Source: Ziziphus jujuba (Eukaryota > Streptophyta > Magnoliopsida > Rosales > Rhamnaceae). From it: a DNA stretch of 64,000 nt. The stretch lies in the NCBI RefSeq assembly GCF_031755915.1, contig NC_083384.1, positions 25,375,001 to 25,439,000 on the forward strand, given 5' to 3'. The notes under the pieces are model-generated. The model had not been told where the DNA came from, searched no databases, and saw only the letters and a list, made by a program, of their open reading frames with translations. Below, in pieces: positions 35,045 to 45,898 of this stretch. Position 1 is the first letter of the stretch. Each line of letters starts with the position of its first letter. A program made the translations under genes and the position numbers.

Positions 35045-35779
35045 ATTTAGTCATAATCATGAGGGAGAAATCTAGCCTTTAATAACTATTTCATCCTATG
35101 CCATGTTTGAACACTATCTTTTCCTTCCCTCCTTCGGTTTAACAAAACCCAATCCCACCAAGCAGAGGCTCCTCCTTTATACTTATAGGTGACCAATTTC
35201 ACCTAATGTTGCTCAGGAATGTTCATATAATCCAAGAATTTTTCAACAGTTTCCAACCAAACCAAGAAGTTTTCAATATTTAGATGCCCATCAAAAATAG
35301 GGATATCAATTTTCATCTTGTATTCAGAGGTCTCATGGTTCTATCCATACCTGTTTGGCATCCTAAAATGGTGCCTCACACATGGTTCTCCATACATGGG
35401 TCTGATTTGTTTTGGCATCCCTAGCTGAATTGCAGCCTCAACCTCATCGTCAGAGTCCAAACTCACTGATTGTCTTTAGTGAGTTTCGGTGTTCCTGAGT
35501 TGAAATGTTGAGGGAATTGAGGACAGATGCATGGCGATGGGGGCCGAGCAATATCTCGGTCACGTTGTCCAGCAACATCAGGAGGAAATGGAATGGGTGA
35601 AACCTTGTGAGGTTGGCTTTGGTGCAATTCAAGAGTGAGAGCTTCAATTTTCTGCTCTAGTCCTCGAATTGCTACCCAGATTGTTTGGTTTGACTGCTCA
35701 TTTTCTGCAGCTCAGCTACTTCCTTCATCATAGTTGGCAATCAAGCTTCACAAGATCCAACGCTCTAACACCAATTTGA

Positions 35780-35998
35780 TGCAACAAACAAAAAACTAAC
35801 AAATTTCAAAGATTCCAGTGGAGGAAACAATGATGTTTTCCATTATAGAAACTTGAGCTTCAAGCTCTGTTTACAACTGCCAGAAAGAAACTAATATCTC
35901 TTTCAAAGAAAATGGCTAGGCTTTTAAACCTCAATCTCAAAACAAAGAAAGGCAAAATGGGGTCGTATTGTTCTAGTATTATTTTTGTTCAAATCACA
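35780..35998 (-). repeat. Candidate 5' LTR of the decayed gypsy element
   Basis: On the minus strand it runs from TGTGATTTGAAC to TTGTTGCA just before the primer-site-like sequence, and has a TTTAAAAG box midway. With no second copy to compare, the outer edge is a guess. Confidence 0.35.
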
Positions 35999-36055
35999 TG
36001 CTAGCTAGTATTCATTATATAATAAAATAAAAGTAAATGAAACAATGAGTTTTAA

Positions 36056-36718
36056 GGGGATGTATTCAATCTAGAATTTGAAAGATTTTAAAAGTATTTA
36101 AAAGTTTGGAGGTATTTGATTTTGATTTTAAAGGAGCCTATACAAATCCAATGATATTCAATTCAGATTTTAACGGATTTTATAAAAGTCCATTAAAATC
36201 TAGGTGTATTCAATTAGGACTTTATATAATTTTTTTGAAATCTAATAGTTTTCAAAAAGTCATTGATCTTAAAGGATTTTAGAAAATGATAGATTTTAAT
36301 GGATTTGAAAGGATTTTAACAATAAAATTGTGAAGAAAATTGTCAATATGAAATCCAATCTTAATTCCAAAGATTTCGTTGGATTCTTATAAATTTTTTA
36401 TAAAATCTATAAAATTCCATTACAATCCATCAGATTTTTTAAAATCTATAATTCATTGAAAAATTGCTGGTGTAGAAAACAAGTTGCTGATGTGTATGCT
36501 AAATGACCGGTGAAGTGGCTAAACAGAAACATCTAAGCTTATTGACTTTTAAAATTTGATAAAAGTTTTTTTTAAGTTCATACACCAAAATTAATTAAAT
36601 ACTTCATCACTTTATAGACTTTTAAGAGTCAGTATGACAACAAGACTTTTATTATAAGGCGTGTAAAAGTCTATATTAAATAAACTAATACCTTTTAACT
36701 CCATAAGATACATCCCTC
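36056..36718. mobile_element. MITE-like element (PIF/Harbinger-type ends)
   Basis: The left end is 'ggggatgtattcaat' and the right end, inverted, is 'gagggatgtatcttat'; both ends abut TTAA. The interior is AT-rich and non-coding, with many inverted 'aaaatcc'/'ggatttt' segments. Ends of the form GGG.TGTATTCAAT with TWA/TTA targets are common in plant Harbinger MITEs. The assignment is from memory of that pattern. Confidence 0.5.
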
Positions 36719-36852
36719 TTAAACACTGACATATTTGTAAGAAGCAAATTAGTTGATCCCAATATCAAACCAAAAATATATATATAGTTAATCTTCAAAT
36801 ATATAACTAGAGACGCATTTCTGGTACTACTCTTGGAAACGAACAACTTCTT

Positions 36853-37464
36853 TCAGCTGACAGCCACGGGAATGGCAATGAGAGGTATTGCTTTCTGCAA
36901 AGTAATTCCAAATTTGTCATCCATGTCTATATCTTCTGGTTCCATTCCATTAGGAAGCTTCCAATCAAAAAGGTGAACCAGAGAACCCAAAGACATACTC
37001 AACATTCTCACAGCCAACGACAAGCCAGGGCAAATCCTCCGTCCAGCTCCGAATGGAGTGTAAGATAGATCTGTTCCTCTAAACTCCACATTCGAAACCA
37101 GAAACCTCTCTGGTACGAACTCGGTTGGCCGATCCGGCCAGTACATGGGGTCTCGGGATATAGCCCAAGAATTCACAAAAACTTGAGTGCCTTCGGGAAT
37201 GTTATACCCACAAACCTCTACATCCATTTGAGCTTGATGGGGTAAAAGAAGTGGTGCTGCTGGATGAAGCCGCATTGTCTCTTTCAATACGGCTTGTAGA
37301 TAGGGAAGCTTTGAGATGTATTTTTCTTCCATGCTTTGGCCTTGACCTATTGTTTCAGCAAGTTCTTGCTTTAATTTCTGCATCATCTTTGGATTCTTTA
37401 GGAGCTCAGTCATTGCCCACTCTACTGTTGTGCTTGATGTATCCGTTCCTCCAAGGAACAAGTC
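36853..37464 (-). CDS. P450 exon 2 (I helix to haem loop and C-terminus)
   Basis: It encodes residues 298-500. The oxygen-activation motif GGTDTS is at 302-307 (first position Gly where Ala is common). The K-helix ExxR is E359-R362 in KETMRLHP, PERF is at 415-418, and the haem-binding loop FGAGRRICPG is at 435-444 with the axial ligand Cys442. It ends in ...IPVAVS and a stop. The open frame extends upstream of the acceptor by a dozen codons, but those are intron. Confidence 0.92.
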   Translation of the reverse strand, partial: DLFLGGTDTSSTTVEWAMTELLKNPKMMQKLKQELAETIGQGQSMEEKYISKLPYLQAVLKETMRLHPAAPLLLPHQAQMDVEVCGYNIPEGTQVFVNSWAISRDPMYWPDRPTEFVPERFLVSNVEFRGTDLSYTPFGAGRRICPGLSLAVRMLSMSLGSLVHLFDWKLPNGMEPEDIDMDDKFGITLQKAIPLIAIPVAVS

Positions 37465-38127
37465 CTGATCATGTTTAATTGACATAGTAATTATTATCAA
37501 ATAATTACTTGACGGAATTTCTAGTTGAACATAAATGGTACAGCCTTATTTTCACAGAAAGCCATTTTGATAATTTCTGTTTTAATTATGTCTTTTCAAA
37601 TCTTAATTTTGAAGCAATTAAAAGTTGATAAAATATAAAAGATACAGATACTCTAATAATCTAAGTTTTACCTATGCTTTCCTATATTTCATGATATGTG
37701 ACAATTAACAATTGTATGGTTCAGATTAATTTATTGTTATTTTTCATTTTCACTCACTTCTAAATATGAATACTTTGTCCCAGCTAAAGGTTCTTTTCAA
37801 TAAAAAAAATGACAGAAAATAATAAATAAATCTAACTGTTTCTTCTTAATTTTTTTCGCAATTTAGTATACTTTATATTACTTTTGCGGTTAGAAATGTT
37901 ATATCATATATTAAAATTTTTATTCGACCAAAATAAATATTAATTTTTTTTTTAAAAAAAAATATCTCTATTCCCTATAAAAAAAAAATTGTATTTATAC
38001 TGTTTAATTGAGTTACAGGTTTTTAGTTTAGGTTGGTCATCCAAATAAAATAAAAAATAAGTGTGTGGTCTGGGTCGTGGTGGGCGTTTACCACCGCTAC
38101 TTCGGGTATGTGTTTCTTTCTTTCTTT

Positions 38128-38160
<33 letters not shown>

Positions 38161-41094
38161 GGGAAAAGAAATGTATCATTTGAACAAGAGCAGTAAGCCA
38201 CAATGACTCCTCCTCTATCCAAATTTTCAAATCCTTATAAGTCAATGCAACTTTTGCTATTTCATATGCAACTTTATTGCAAGTTTTAGGAATAAAAAGA
38301 AATAATATTAAAGAAAACCCGCTAGATATATAATATTTACACAAAGTGGTTATTCGAACATTGGTTATGTTATCACTTCGTGGTTTTGCATAGTATTTTT
38401 AGATTAAAAAAAAAAAATTAAGAAACAGGGAATACATATATATTGTTTCTTTATTACATAGTTATTATATATATAATCACTTAATATTTCATATATATAT
38501 ATATATATATATACTGAAGGGGTAAATGCACCCAAAAGGGATGGAAAAACCAAAATGTTAATGTTCTCTTTTGAGTATTATTTTTTCCCACATTTTTTAT
38601 ATCTTCTTCAACAACATTTCTCTATGAAAAAGAGCAATTCAAAATAAAACAATTTGTAATTCTTTTTTTTTTTTTTGGAAAAAAATATTTTTAATTATAT
38701 TCTTAATTAGTACTGTACAATTTTAAAAAAAAAAACTTTTTTATTCTATCCTTCAAAATTTTTTAAAATATTTTAATTCCTCAAAGTGTGCATTTTCTTC
38801 TTAGCTTGTTTTGTATTTGTCCAAAATTTTAAAAATTTCCATTCAAGGTTATGTTTCTAAAGAAGTCAATCTTCATAAAATAGAAAAAGGACAATAAATG
38901 AATATAAATGTTGAAAAATTAAATAATGACGTTTTATTTGTAATTGTTACATCTCATTAAATGTTGAAAAGCTTTTTAAATTAGATGTAGAAAAATTTAG
39001 ATAAAGCTTAAATTAGAAGAGTATCCACATCCAAACATAAAACCATTATAGTGTATTATGATGGAAAAAAGTTACTGACATTGTTTATAAATATCATCTT
39101 GGTCTTTGGGACATATGGGGAAGACACATATGATAGTGTATAAATCGCAAATGCATATGATAGTGTATAAATTATGACTTTTAACTACCATAACATTTAT
39201 ATTGCTTATATACCCCACCAGATGTACGTGTTTAAGGAGATGATTTCTCAAAAAATATATATGAATTACCTAGGTTATAGAATACTTTCCCATATTTATA
39301 TAATAGGGGTTTTTGCATTTTGATACTCCTAGTTTAATTAAGAAACGCACTTCAATCCTCAATTTTAAAATTCATTATTTTAAACCTTCTATTTTTTATT
39401 TGATGAAATTTAGTCCAATTTATTTTTAACTAATGGGCTGCTCATGGTAGTTATGCGGGTGTCAACGTGTAATTCTTTAAAAAACAATAAGAGTTATGAA
39501 GACTCAAAATCTTAAACTAGAAAGTACTAAAATGCGTTTGGATGTATTTTAGCACTTTCTAATTTCGAAATGTGGCACTTTAATGGTTTCTAGTTTGGGA
39601 TATATGCCTTTGAACTCTGCTTATGTTATAAATGTTTAGTTCTTCCAATTAGTCAAAAATATATTGGACTAGATTTCTTCACAATCGAAAATTAGGAGTC
39701 TAAAATGGTAAGTTTTGAAGGTAAGGACCAAGTATACAAAATCGTAAAAATACATCATATGAAGATGCAGTTAACTATATAATAAGATTAAGATGGAGGG
39801 TAACTTGCAGTTTAGTACCTTCTAGTTTGAAAAAATTATACTTTTGTCTCTCCTGAATTTAAAATACTCTAATTTAAATCCTTAAGTTTTAATTTGTTTC
39901 ATTTTGATCTAACTGTATTTTAACAAATGGTGGTTAACGACTTAAGGGAGTTAAATTGCAATTTTTTAAAACAATAAAGTAAATCAAAACAAATAAAAAC
40001 TAGAGCGTCTAAATTGCAACAACTTATATTTTAATATTGATTAAATACCATTAGTAAAAAATTCAATCAGAAATGTAAAATTTGAATGTTTTAAATTTTG
40101 GGGACTCAATGCAACTTTTCCAAACTAAATGGTATAAAATGTAAAATTAACCCTACGATTAATTAGTTTATGCACAAAAGTTGTATGAGAGAGAGAAAGC
40201 TACCGTTAGCAAGGTTTTGATATCCGAACGACTGAGCTCCCGCGAACCATGTTCCTGGCTATTATCAAGAAGGATATCCAAAAAATCACCATAACCCGGC
40301 AATCCGGATGCTCTACGGCTCAAACGTTTATCAATAATCATATCAATCATAGAATGCAAACGATCATAGGAAACCTTAGTCTCCTTTTTTATACCTTGTG
40401 GATCGAATGGTCTTAAAAAAGGAAAACAATCTGTAAGATTGGGTTTTCCCGCAAGCACCATTATTCTCCCAATAAGCTCCTTAAGTTCTTTTATGACGTT
40501 AGACTTCGGATCAATTATGTCCACAGAAAACATGTTGTTGGACAATAAATTCAAGGATGTTCCGAACACTAACCTCCCAATGTTAATGGATTCGCCAGCT
40601 TCGCTTGCTTCAGTCACACGCATAATCATACCTTCCATCATTTGGCGGCGGAAGTCTTGCAGTGCTTCGAGACGCTGCGTTGTGAAAATTTGAGTGTTGC
40701 ATAGTTTTCTTAGACTCCTCCATTTTGGTCCACCTGATAACCAAGCCATAGCATCTTGGTAATCTTCTTGCGCGGTGACTGCTTGTGGGATAGGTCTTCC
40801 CAAGAAGGCCTGGTCATTCTTTATGAGTAATTCCCTCGCCATTTCTACGGAAGAAGCAACTACTGTGGTGTTGAAACCAAGTTGAATAGTCATGAGTGGG
40901 CCATGAATTTTGGCCATTTTAGCTAAGGACTTATGGGGACTATGACCCATTGTAATGAGGTTCCCTACAATAGGAATCCCAGTTGGTCCTGGTGGGAGTT
41001 TTCTCTTTACAAATTTCCATCTTTTAAGGTTCAGGAAAATGTGGAGACAGATCAAGAGGAGCAGAGAGAGAAGAAGAAAACCGTAAGACTCCAT
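36853..41094 (-). CDS. CYP76-like cytochrome P450, two exons, 500 aa
   Basis: This appears to be the one intact host gene here. Exon 1 (41094-40204, residues 1-297) joins exon 2 (37464-36853, residues 298-500) in phase 0. The donor is ACG|GTAGCT and the acceptor is ATCAG|GACTTG, and the I helix begins right after the junction as in other CYP71-clan genes. The product is an ER-membrane haem-thiolate monooxygenase using NADPH-P450 reductase. Sequence style (PFGAGRRICPG, EGTQVFVNSWAI.RDP, PTEFVPERF) fits the CYP76 family, whose members include geraniol 8-hydroxylases and other terpenoid or alkaloid oxidases. Substrate cannot be told from sequence. No stop or frameshift is seen, and 500 residues is the normal length. 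The 2.7-kb intron is unusually long and loaded with repeats. Confidence 0.9.
38126..38344 (-). pseudogene. LINE 3' end (RNase H-like C-terminus + poly-A) in P450 intron
   Basis: The minus-strand frame reads 'FIPKTCNKVAYEIAKVALTY' and '...LKIWIEEESLWLTALV', then runs into a long A tract (plus-strand T run 38129-38159). 'R/KT.NKVA..LAK.AL...W.EE.P' at the end of an ORF before poly-A is the signature of the RNase H-like domain closing many plant LINE ORF2 proteins. It is 5'-truncated, as most LINE copies are. Confidence 0.6.
39305..39755. mobile_element. MITE-like segment with ~120-bp inverted ends (intron)
   Basis: The left arm (39305-39440) and the inverted right arm (39625-39755) share blocks such as 'tagtccaat.tatttttaactaat' in degenerate form, plus 'tttt.cattttgatact'-like ends. 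Long inverted ends suggest a non-autonomous MULE. Target duplications were not identified. Confidence 0.4.
39796..40158. mobile_element. Second MITE-like segment (intron)
   Basis: The left end is 'gggtaacttgcagtttagta' then 'ccttctagtttgaaaaa'. The right end inverted is 'agggttaattttacatttta' then 'taccatttagtttggaaaa'. It lies about 40 bp from the neighbouring MITE-like segment and may be a related family. Target duplications are not clear. Confidence 0.45.
40204..41094 (-). CDS. P450 exon 1 (membrane anchor to before I helix)
   Basis: It encodes residues 1-297. MESYGF is followed by a hydrophobic anchor at about 6-23, a basic stop-transfer patch (KRWKFVKRK), and the proline hinge PPGP at 34-37. 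The helix C motif WRSLR (W125, R129) binds haem propionate. The ATG at 41094 is chosen because the anchor begins straight after it and the length is standard. It ends with 'SDIKTLLT' at the splice donor; reading on into the intron gives only a short spurious tail. Confidence 0.92.
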
Positions 41095-41149
41095 TATGGG
41101 ATTTGAGCTCAGAAATGGAAATGTATGCCTAGCTGCAGATGCATGTGCT

Positions 41150-41162
41150 CCTATTTGTAGAC
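41150..41162 (-). promoter_or_regulatory. Possible TATA-like box of the P450 gene
   Basis: The minus strand reads CTACAAATAGG about 57-67 bases upstream of the ATG, a weak TATA match at a plausible distance. A better candidate is not evident before the TA-rich stretch at 41225-41275. Confidence 0.3.
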
Positions 41163-41169
41163 ATCTTTG

Positions 41170-43500
41170 GAAGGAACAAGACTTTGTATTTTTGCTACCT
41201 ACCCCTAAAAAAAATATATTATCCTATATGTATATATATATATAGAGCTGTCTTGTTAAAGAAATATATATATACATATTAGGTGATGCGAACATGCGTG
41301 TAGATCCTGAATGAAGCAGAAAAATGTAAAGAACAGTTTTATATTTTTCCTTCGGTATTTTCTTTTTGACGGGTTATTCAATCATGTTGTTTAAATTATT
41401 ACGGCAAAAAGTGTATACAAACTATTGTTCACACTGAGTAAATAATGGCCTCTCCACATGGTTATGTTCCCCGTTCATAGATGTATATTATTTTTGGCAT
41501 GGTACTGCTGGCATGCAAGATTACCAAAAAAAAGTATTTAAAAAAATAAAAATAAAAAGCATAGAGTTGACCAAAACTATTTAAAAAAAATTAAAAAAAA
41601 AACAAAAATATTAAAAAATCTATACGTATATTTAATAACATATAGGAAAAAAGAAACGTTATTGCATGATATAGATTTTAACAATACATATTGGTTATAG
41701 TAGCTGACTATTTTTATTATTATTACATATATTAGCCGACCATATTAAAAATTTAGTCACATATTTAATATAATATATTATTAAAAATTCATAGAAACTT
41801 GATCATTTTTTCATAATCACCATATATTAAAGAAATATAATACAATAACATCATGCAATATTTTAAGCCAAACTTCTTTACCTTATTTGATGGGAAACTA
41901 AAGGAATATATTCTAAATTAAAGGAGTCCACAGAGATCTAATTGAACCTAAAATTTTAAATTAAAGGAGTTCACAGAGATCTAATTGAACCTAAAACTTT
42001 TAGGTTTATTCTTGGTTTTTCTGACATTGGACAAACCTTTTTTATTTTGAAATAAAAAGATTTTATTAAGAACTCATAATATTACTATAAAGAACACAAG
42101 ATAACCACTCAATATTCTTAATTTTATACCAATCCATTCAGGATTCAAATGACTGGAGAGAGCATATCTAGCTAAACATTAAGCAACTCTACTTGTCTCT
42201 TCTTGGAGCAAAAGAACAGCAAAACTCCTTAACAAAACCTTAATATCTTCAACAAGAAAATAATTTAAACCTAAAAACCTTAATATCTTCGACAAGAAAA
42301 TAATTAAAAACTAACTATTATTAGATAAAACCGAATATATTAATATTTTTCGATTTATTGATAATGCATATCATACATATTTATCTTTTATTATTTGTGA
42401 TAGTTGGGATATATATTATAGGATTCTTATCAACACTGGTACTTAGCCCATTGTACACGTGTAATAGTTACACAAGTAATAGTACTGATCATATATCTTG
42501 TATTGTTATATATATCTTTAGGGAATTTATAGTTAAACTACCATTTGGACTTTAAAGAAGTTCAAAAGTATAAGATTGAGAATCTTAAAGATGTTTAAAA
42601 GTTTATGATTAAACATTATACAATAAAAAAAAAAAAAAGTTCAAAAATAGTACAAAACTGAACTACTTTAAAACATTCAATAGTACACGACTGAACATTT
42701 CCAAAGTTGTTTAGAAGTATACTACCAAGCATCCAATCACCATTACCTCCATTGTTCATTGGTTTTTCACTTTCAAATAAATAACATTTTATGTCATTAA
42801 AAAAGTGAGGGAAAAAAAAAAGGAAAAAGAAATCAACCTTAATTCATAATGAGAAAGAAAAAAGTAGAGTATTTTAGTGAGAGACTGTATATAGTTTGTT
42901 TAGAATTGTAAAAAGAATTTTTGTTTATAAGAGATATGTAATTTTAGGACGGTATGAATTAGAAATGTTTTAGGAATAAATAATATTGTATTGAATAATT
43001 TTATATTTGTTATATATTTATATAGTAATATATAAAGAATGGAACTATAAAAAGTCATTTTAGAATTGTAAAATGAATCACTCATATCTTTAACTGTAAA
43101 TGGTAAAAGTACGACTTCTAGTATAAACCCTTGCCTTGTTATTTTCACTTACAAGATAACAAAGCTTTAGTGGATAATTCCCTAAAATGTCGATTGTTCC
43201 TTCAAACATAGAAATAACAATTGCCAGCCTAGATCAAATTAGCCTACGCATATATACCTTTCATTTCAAACTTATTGGTGGCAATCATATCATCTAGAAG
43301 GCACACGTTCAATCAATCATCATTGGAGGCAACTTGGAAGACTTTACAAATGAGGTCATTCAAGAACCAGCAAAGTTGATTGTCAAACCAATGGGCACCA
43401 ATAGTGAATCAACCATTATTGCACCTAACCTAGATTTTTTTCTCTAGAGAAGAATCAGTTAGGCCTCGTTTTCTTGGATCTTCATCCATCACTCTTGAGA
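41170..43500. other. Upstream region of the P450; mostly unassigned
   Basis: AT-rich sequence with TA runs near 41228 and many A tracts. A short direct repeat occurs at 41917-41957 and 41958-41999 ('taaattaaaggagt.cacaga'). Beyond the possible LINE tail nothing coding is supported. Confidence 0.5.
42010..42240 (-). pseudogene. Possible LINE 3' tail upstream of the P450
   Basis: The minus strand reads 'QEETSRVA*CLARYALSSHL' then 'NPEWIGIK', followed by a 3' region with 'aataaaatcttttatttcaaaataaaaaa'-type ending. This resembles the R..NRVA..LA..AL closing motif of LINE ORF2 with one stop. The resemblance is weak. Confidence 0.35.
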
Positions 43501-43511
43501 TACATGCACGA

Positions 43512-43811
43512 ATGTCAAAATCTCAAACATCTTATCAATTATGGATCTCTCCAGGCAAGCTCTTTGGAAGTCAATCACGTGCCAAGCTTATGCTATTAAA
43601 GGTACTGAATGCACAGATGGATGGTAATTATATGTCCATTTTTGGTAATCTTTCGTGCACATTATGCAATGGTGCTTGTGACTTGACTTGCAAGGCTTGT
43701 TCTAATATTGCTAAACGAAAGTCATGTGCAGTTGATGTTGTTAAAGAAAAGCCAATGCTATTTGTTAGAATCCATCCAGAATTTCTTACCGGAATCCTAG
43801 ATAAGTTCTGA
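43512..43811 (+). other. Cys-rich ORF of unknown identity, overrun by LTR copy D
   Basis: This is a 99-codon frame whose middle reads 'CTLCNGACDLTCKACSNIAK', six Cys spaced 2-3-3-2 residues apart, with 'RKSCAVDVV' after it. I do not recognise the family. The last 16 codons lie inside the LTR that starts at 43763, so any original gene was truncated there. Upstream sequence (43270-43450) has another open-looking stretch (EDFTNEVIQEPAKLIVKPMG) in a different frame with stops between. It could be a gene remnant or chance. Confidence 0.3.
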
Positions 43812-44451
43812 TCCCAGAATAATATTGGACCATCCTATGGAGAATCTGATAGCATCTCCCCTAAGGGTTGGACATACCCCAAAAATTACCTGCACAAGAA
43901 TACACTTCTATACAGTACCACCTTATCCATCCCACCTTACTACAATAGATTCCATAAATTTTCAGAACTTCCATTTAAAAAATAGTACAGGTATATAGAC
44001 AGAAATAATAATTTAATAAAACACAATTACCTTTATATTTCGTGTCCGCCCAACCACCCACTACGTACAATTTTATAGCTTTATATTGCTCTATGAATAT
44101 ACCAAATGCAATAATATAGAAAGAATGGTAAGAAAACAACGATCATAATAAGAATAACAATGATTATCATATTAATGACAATAATAATATTAGTACAACT
44201 TGCTCGAGTGCTACCATATAACCATACTTATCTGAGGACTACCATTCCTACTCGAAGGCTACCATTTGTTCAAGAGTTATCATATAACCATACCTGCCCA
44301 AGGGCTATCATACTTAGGCCAATTTTATAACTCTTTATTGCTTTATTAATATACCAAATGCAATAATATAGAAAGAAGGGTAACAAAACAACAACCACAA
44401 TAACAATAATAATGATTATTATATTAATGATAATAATGATAATAATAATAT

Positions 44452-45898
44452 GGAATATTGGCAGCTATACATCCCGAACTTTATCAGGATTAATACATTG
44501 CATCCTAAACTTTTTTTTTTTCTGGCATTATGCACCCTAAACTTCCTTTTCCCTTGCACCATTGGTTCTTCTATCAAAAATGCTTAACGGAATGACCACG
44601 TGCTACACACGTGATCATCAAGCAAGAGTATATCAGGTCATTTTTTACTATCCTCATCACGTGCCTCTCATGCGTTTGGTTAGGGATTAGAAACCAGTCT
44701 CCTTAGATAGGGATTTTAGTATTCTAATTATTTTCCCTATTCACTAAAGTGCATGAATTTCCTTCTTCAACAGCAACAAAGTGAAACTCAAAGGTAAAAA
44801 GAAACTATTTTTACTTAGCATTCAAAGTTTAAAGTTTTGCTTGACTTTATTGATTTTTGTTTTTTTGGGTTTTATGTGCAGAGCTGCGGCAGCTTTGATG
44901 ATGGGTGCTGATGATTTGCACAAGTTCGGAAGATCTCGCCTTGAAAGGAATGATTTTTTGATGAATGGTAGTGCTGGAATGGTGAATCCAGCTTCCAGGC
45001 CAATTTATTTGACTTTCCCAGCTGACAGCACTTTCAGAGAGGAAAATGTTTCAAATTATTTCAAGTTCTATTGTCTTAAAATGGATTTGTGGGTTCTTTT
45101 TTTCTTTTTTGCTTCAATGGATTATTATTCAATATGCTGATTTTTTATTTTTATTTTTCAATTAAAGCATTTATGGACCAGTTCAAGATGTGAGAATCCC
45201 ATACCAGTAGAAGAGAATGTTTGGATTTGTGACGTTTGTCTACCCAGAAACCATGAAGCTTATCCTGGCTAAAGGAAACCTTCATTTTATGTGTGATGCT
45301 AGAGTTCTCGTTAAGCCTTACAAAGAGAAAGGCAGAGTCCAGGACAAGTACAGGTAGATTCTGAAAAGCTTTTGATTTTTTTTTTCCCTCTTTTATGTTG
45401 TCAGCAAAATAGTAAACTTTTTTGTTGTAAAAGCTAATTTCTTTTTTCTTTTTCTTTTTTTTTTTTGTTTTGTTTTTTCTCTTGTGATTTTCCAGGAAAT
45501 AGCAATAGCAACAAGTTGAAAGAGAAGATTTTTCACCCTGTGGTACCCCAACTGGTTTGGATTCTAGAGACCCATATGATCTTTAACTTGGTAAGTGAAA
45601 ACCCAGAAAAAGAATTAAATCCTCTGTCTGTTTACAGCATTTGAAAGTGGATTTTTTTTCTTAACTCATGGTTTTCTATATTTATGAGAAGAATGCCATT
45701 CAAACCATTTTTGACACGATCTACCCTTGCTTGATGATCATGTGCTCAGCACGTGATCATTCTGTTAAGCATTTTTGACAGAAGAATCAACGGCGCTAGG
45801 GAACAAGAAGTTTGGGATGCATAATGCCAGGAAAAGAAGTTTAGGGTGCAATGTGTTAATCCCCGATAAAGTTCGGGATGCATAGTTGCCAATATCCC
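44452..45898 (+). mobile_element. Pack-MULE carrying a CCCH/RRM gene fragment
   Basis: Terminal inverted repeats of roughly 180-190 bp start GGAATATTGG on the left and GGGATATTGG on the inverted right end. They share 'catcccgaactttatc', 'aaaaatgcttaac' and 'cacgtgct.agcac'. The flanks are a 9-bp target duplication with one mismatch (TAATAATAT 44443-44451, TAATAATGT 45899-45907), the Mutator signature. It has no transposase. The interior holds four exons and the introns between them from a host gene, so the capture was at DNA level. Total length is 1447 bp. Confidence 0.9.
44769..45590 (+). pseudogene. Captured fragment of a CCCH zinc-finger/RRM protein gene
   Basis: Exons by splice signals are about 44769-44793 (QQQSETQ, donor AAAG|GTAAAA), 44882-45064, 45168-45353 and 45496-45590 (donor G|GTAAGT). 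The protein reads '[20 protein letters not shown]', then an RRM with '[17 protein letters not shown]', 'YGPVQDVRIPYQ' and '[12 protein letters not shown]'. '[13 protein letters not shown]' and 'CGTPTGLDSRDPYDL' follow. This order is that of plant nuclear CCCH-type proteins with an RRM (AtC3H18/46/53-like), but no CCCH finger was captured. Two nonsense changes are visible: TAG at 45208-45210 after PYQ, and another in exon 4 after the first residues. The fragment is therefore dead as protein, though it could give antisense or siRNA against its parent gene. Confidence 0.85.

Larger units (their letters stand above)
31533..35998 (-). mobile_element. Decayed Ty3/gypsy element (minus strand), 3' end lost
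   Basis: Gag with a zinc knuckle, protease, RT, RNase H and integrase remnants follow one another from 35.3 down to 31.6 kb on the minus strand. This is the Ty3 order (integrase last). Stops and frameshifts are abundant. A primer-site-like TGGTGTTAGAGC lies on the minus strand near 35762-35773. A candidate 5' LTR (about 35780-35998, TGTGATTTG...TTGCA on the minus strand) lies beyond it. No 3' LTR is visible; the 3' side abuts LTR copy B at 31532. Confidence 0.75.
37465..40203 (-). other. P450 intron, 2739 bp, repeat-filled
   Basis: GT...AG bounded. It holds a LINE tail (38126-38344), a (TA)n run (about 38488-38512), many homopolymer runs and two MITE-like segments (39305-39755 and 39796-40158). 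No internal exon is needed, because the flanking exons join to a full-length P450. Confidence 0.8.

Noticed and set aside
37952..38344. 130-codon ORF as a separate gene in the P450 intron
   Set aside because: Only its first part resembles a LINE C-terminus and the rest is poly-A and downstream noise.
44781..45140. 119-codon ORF as a complete small gene
   Set aside because: Its ends are intron sequence; the supported part is the captured exon 44882-45064.
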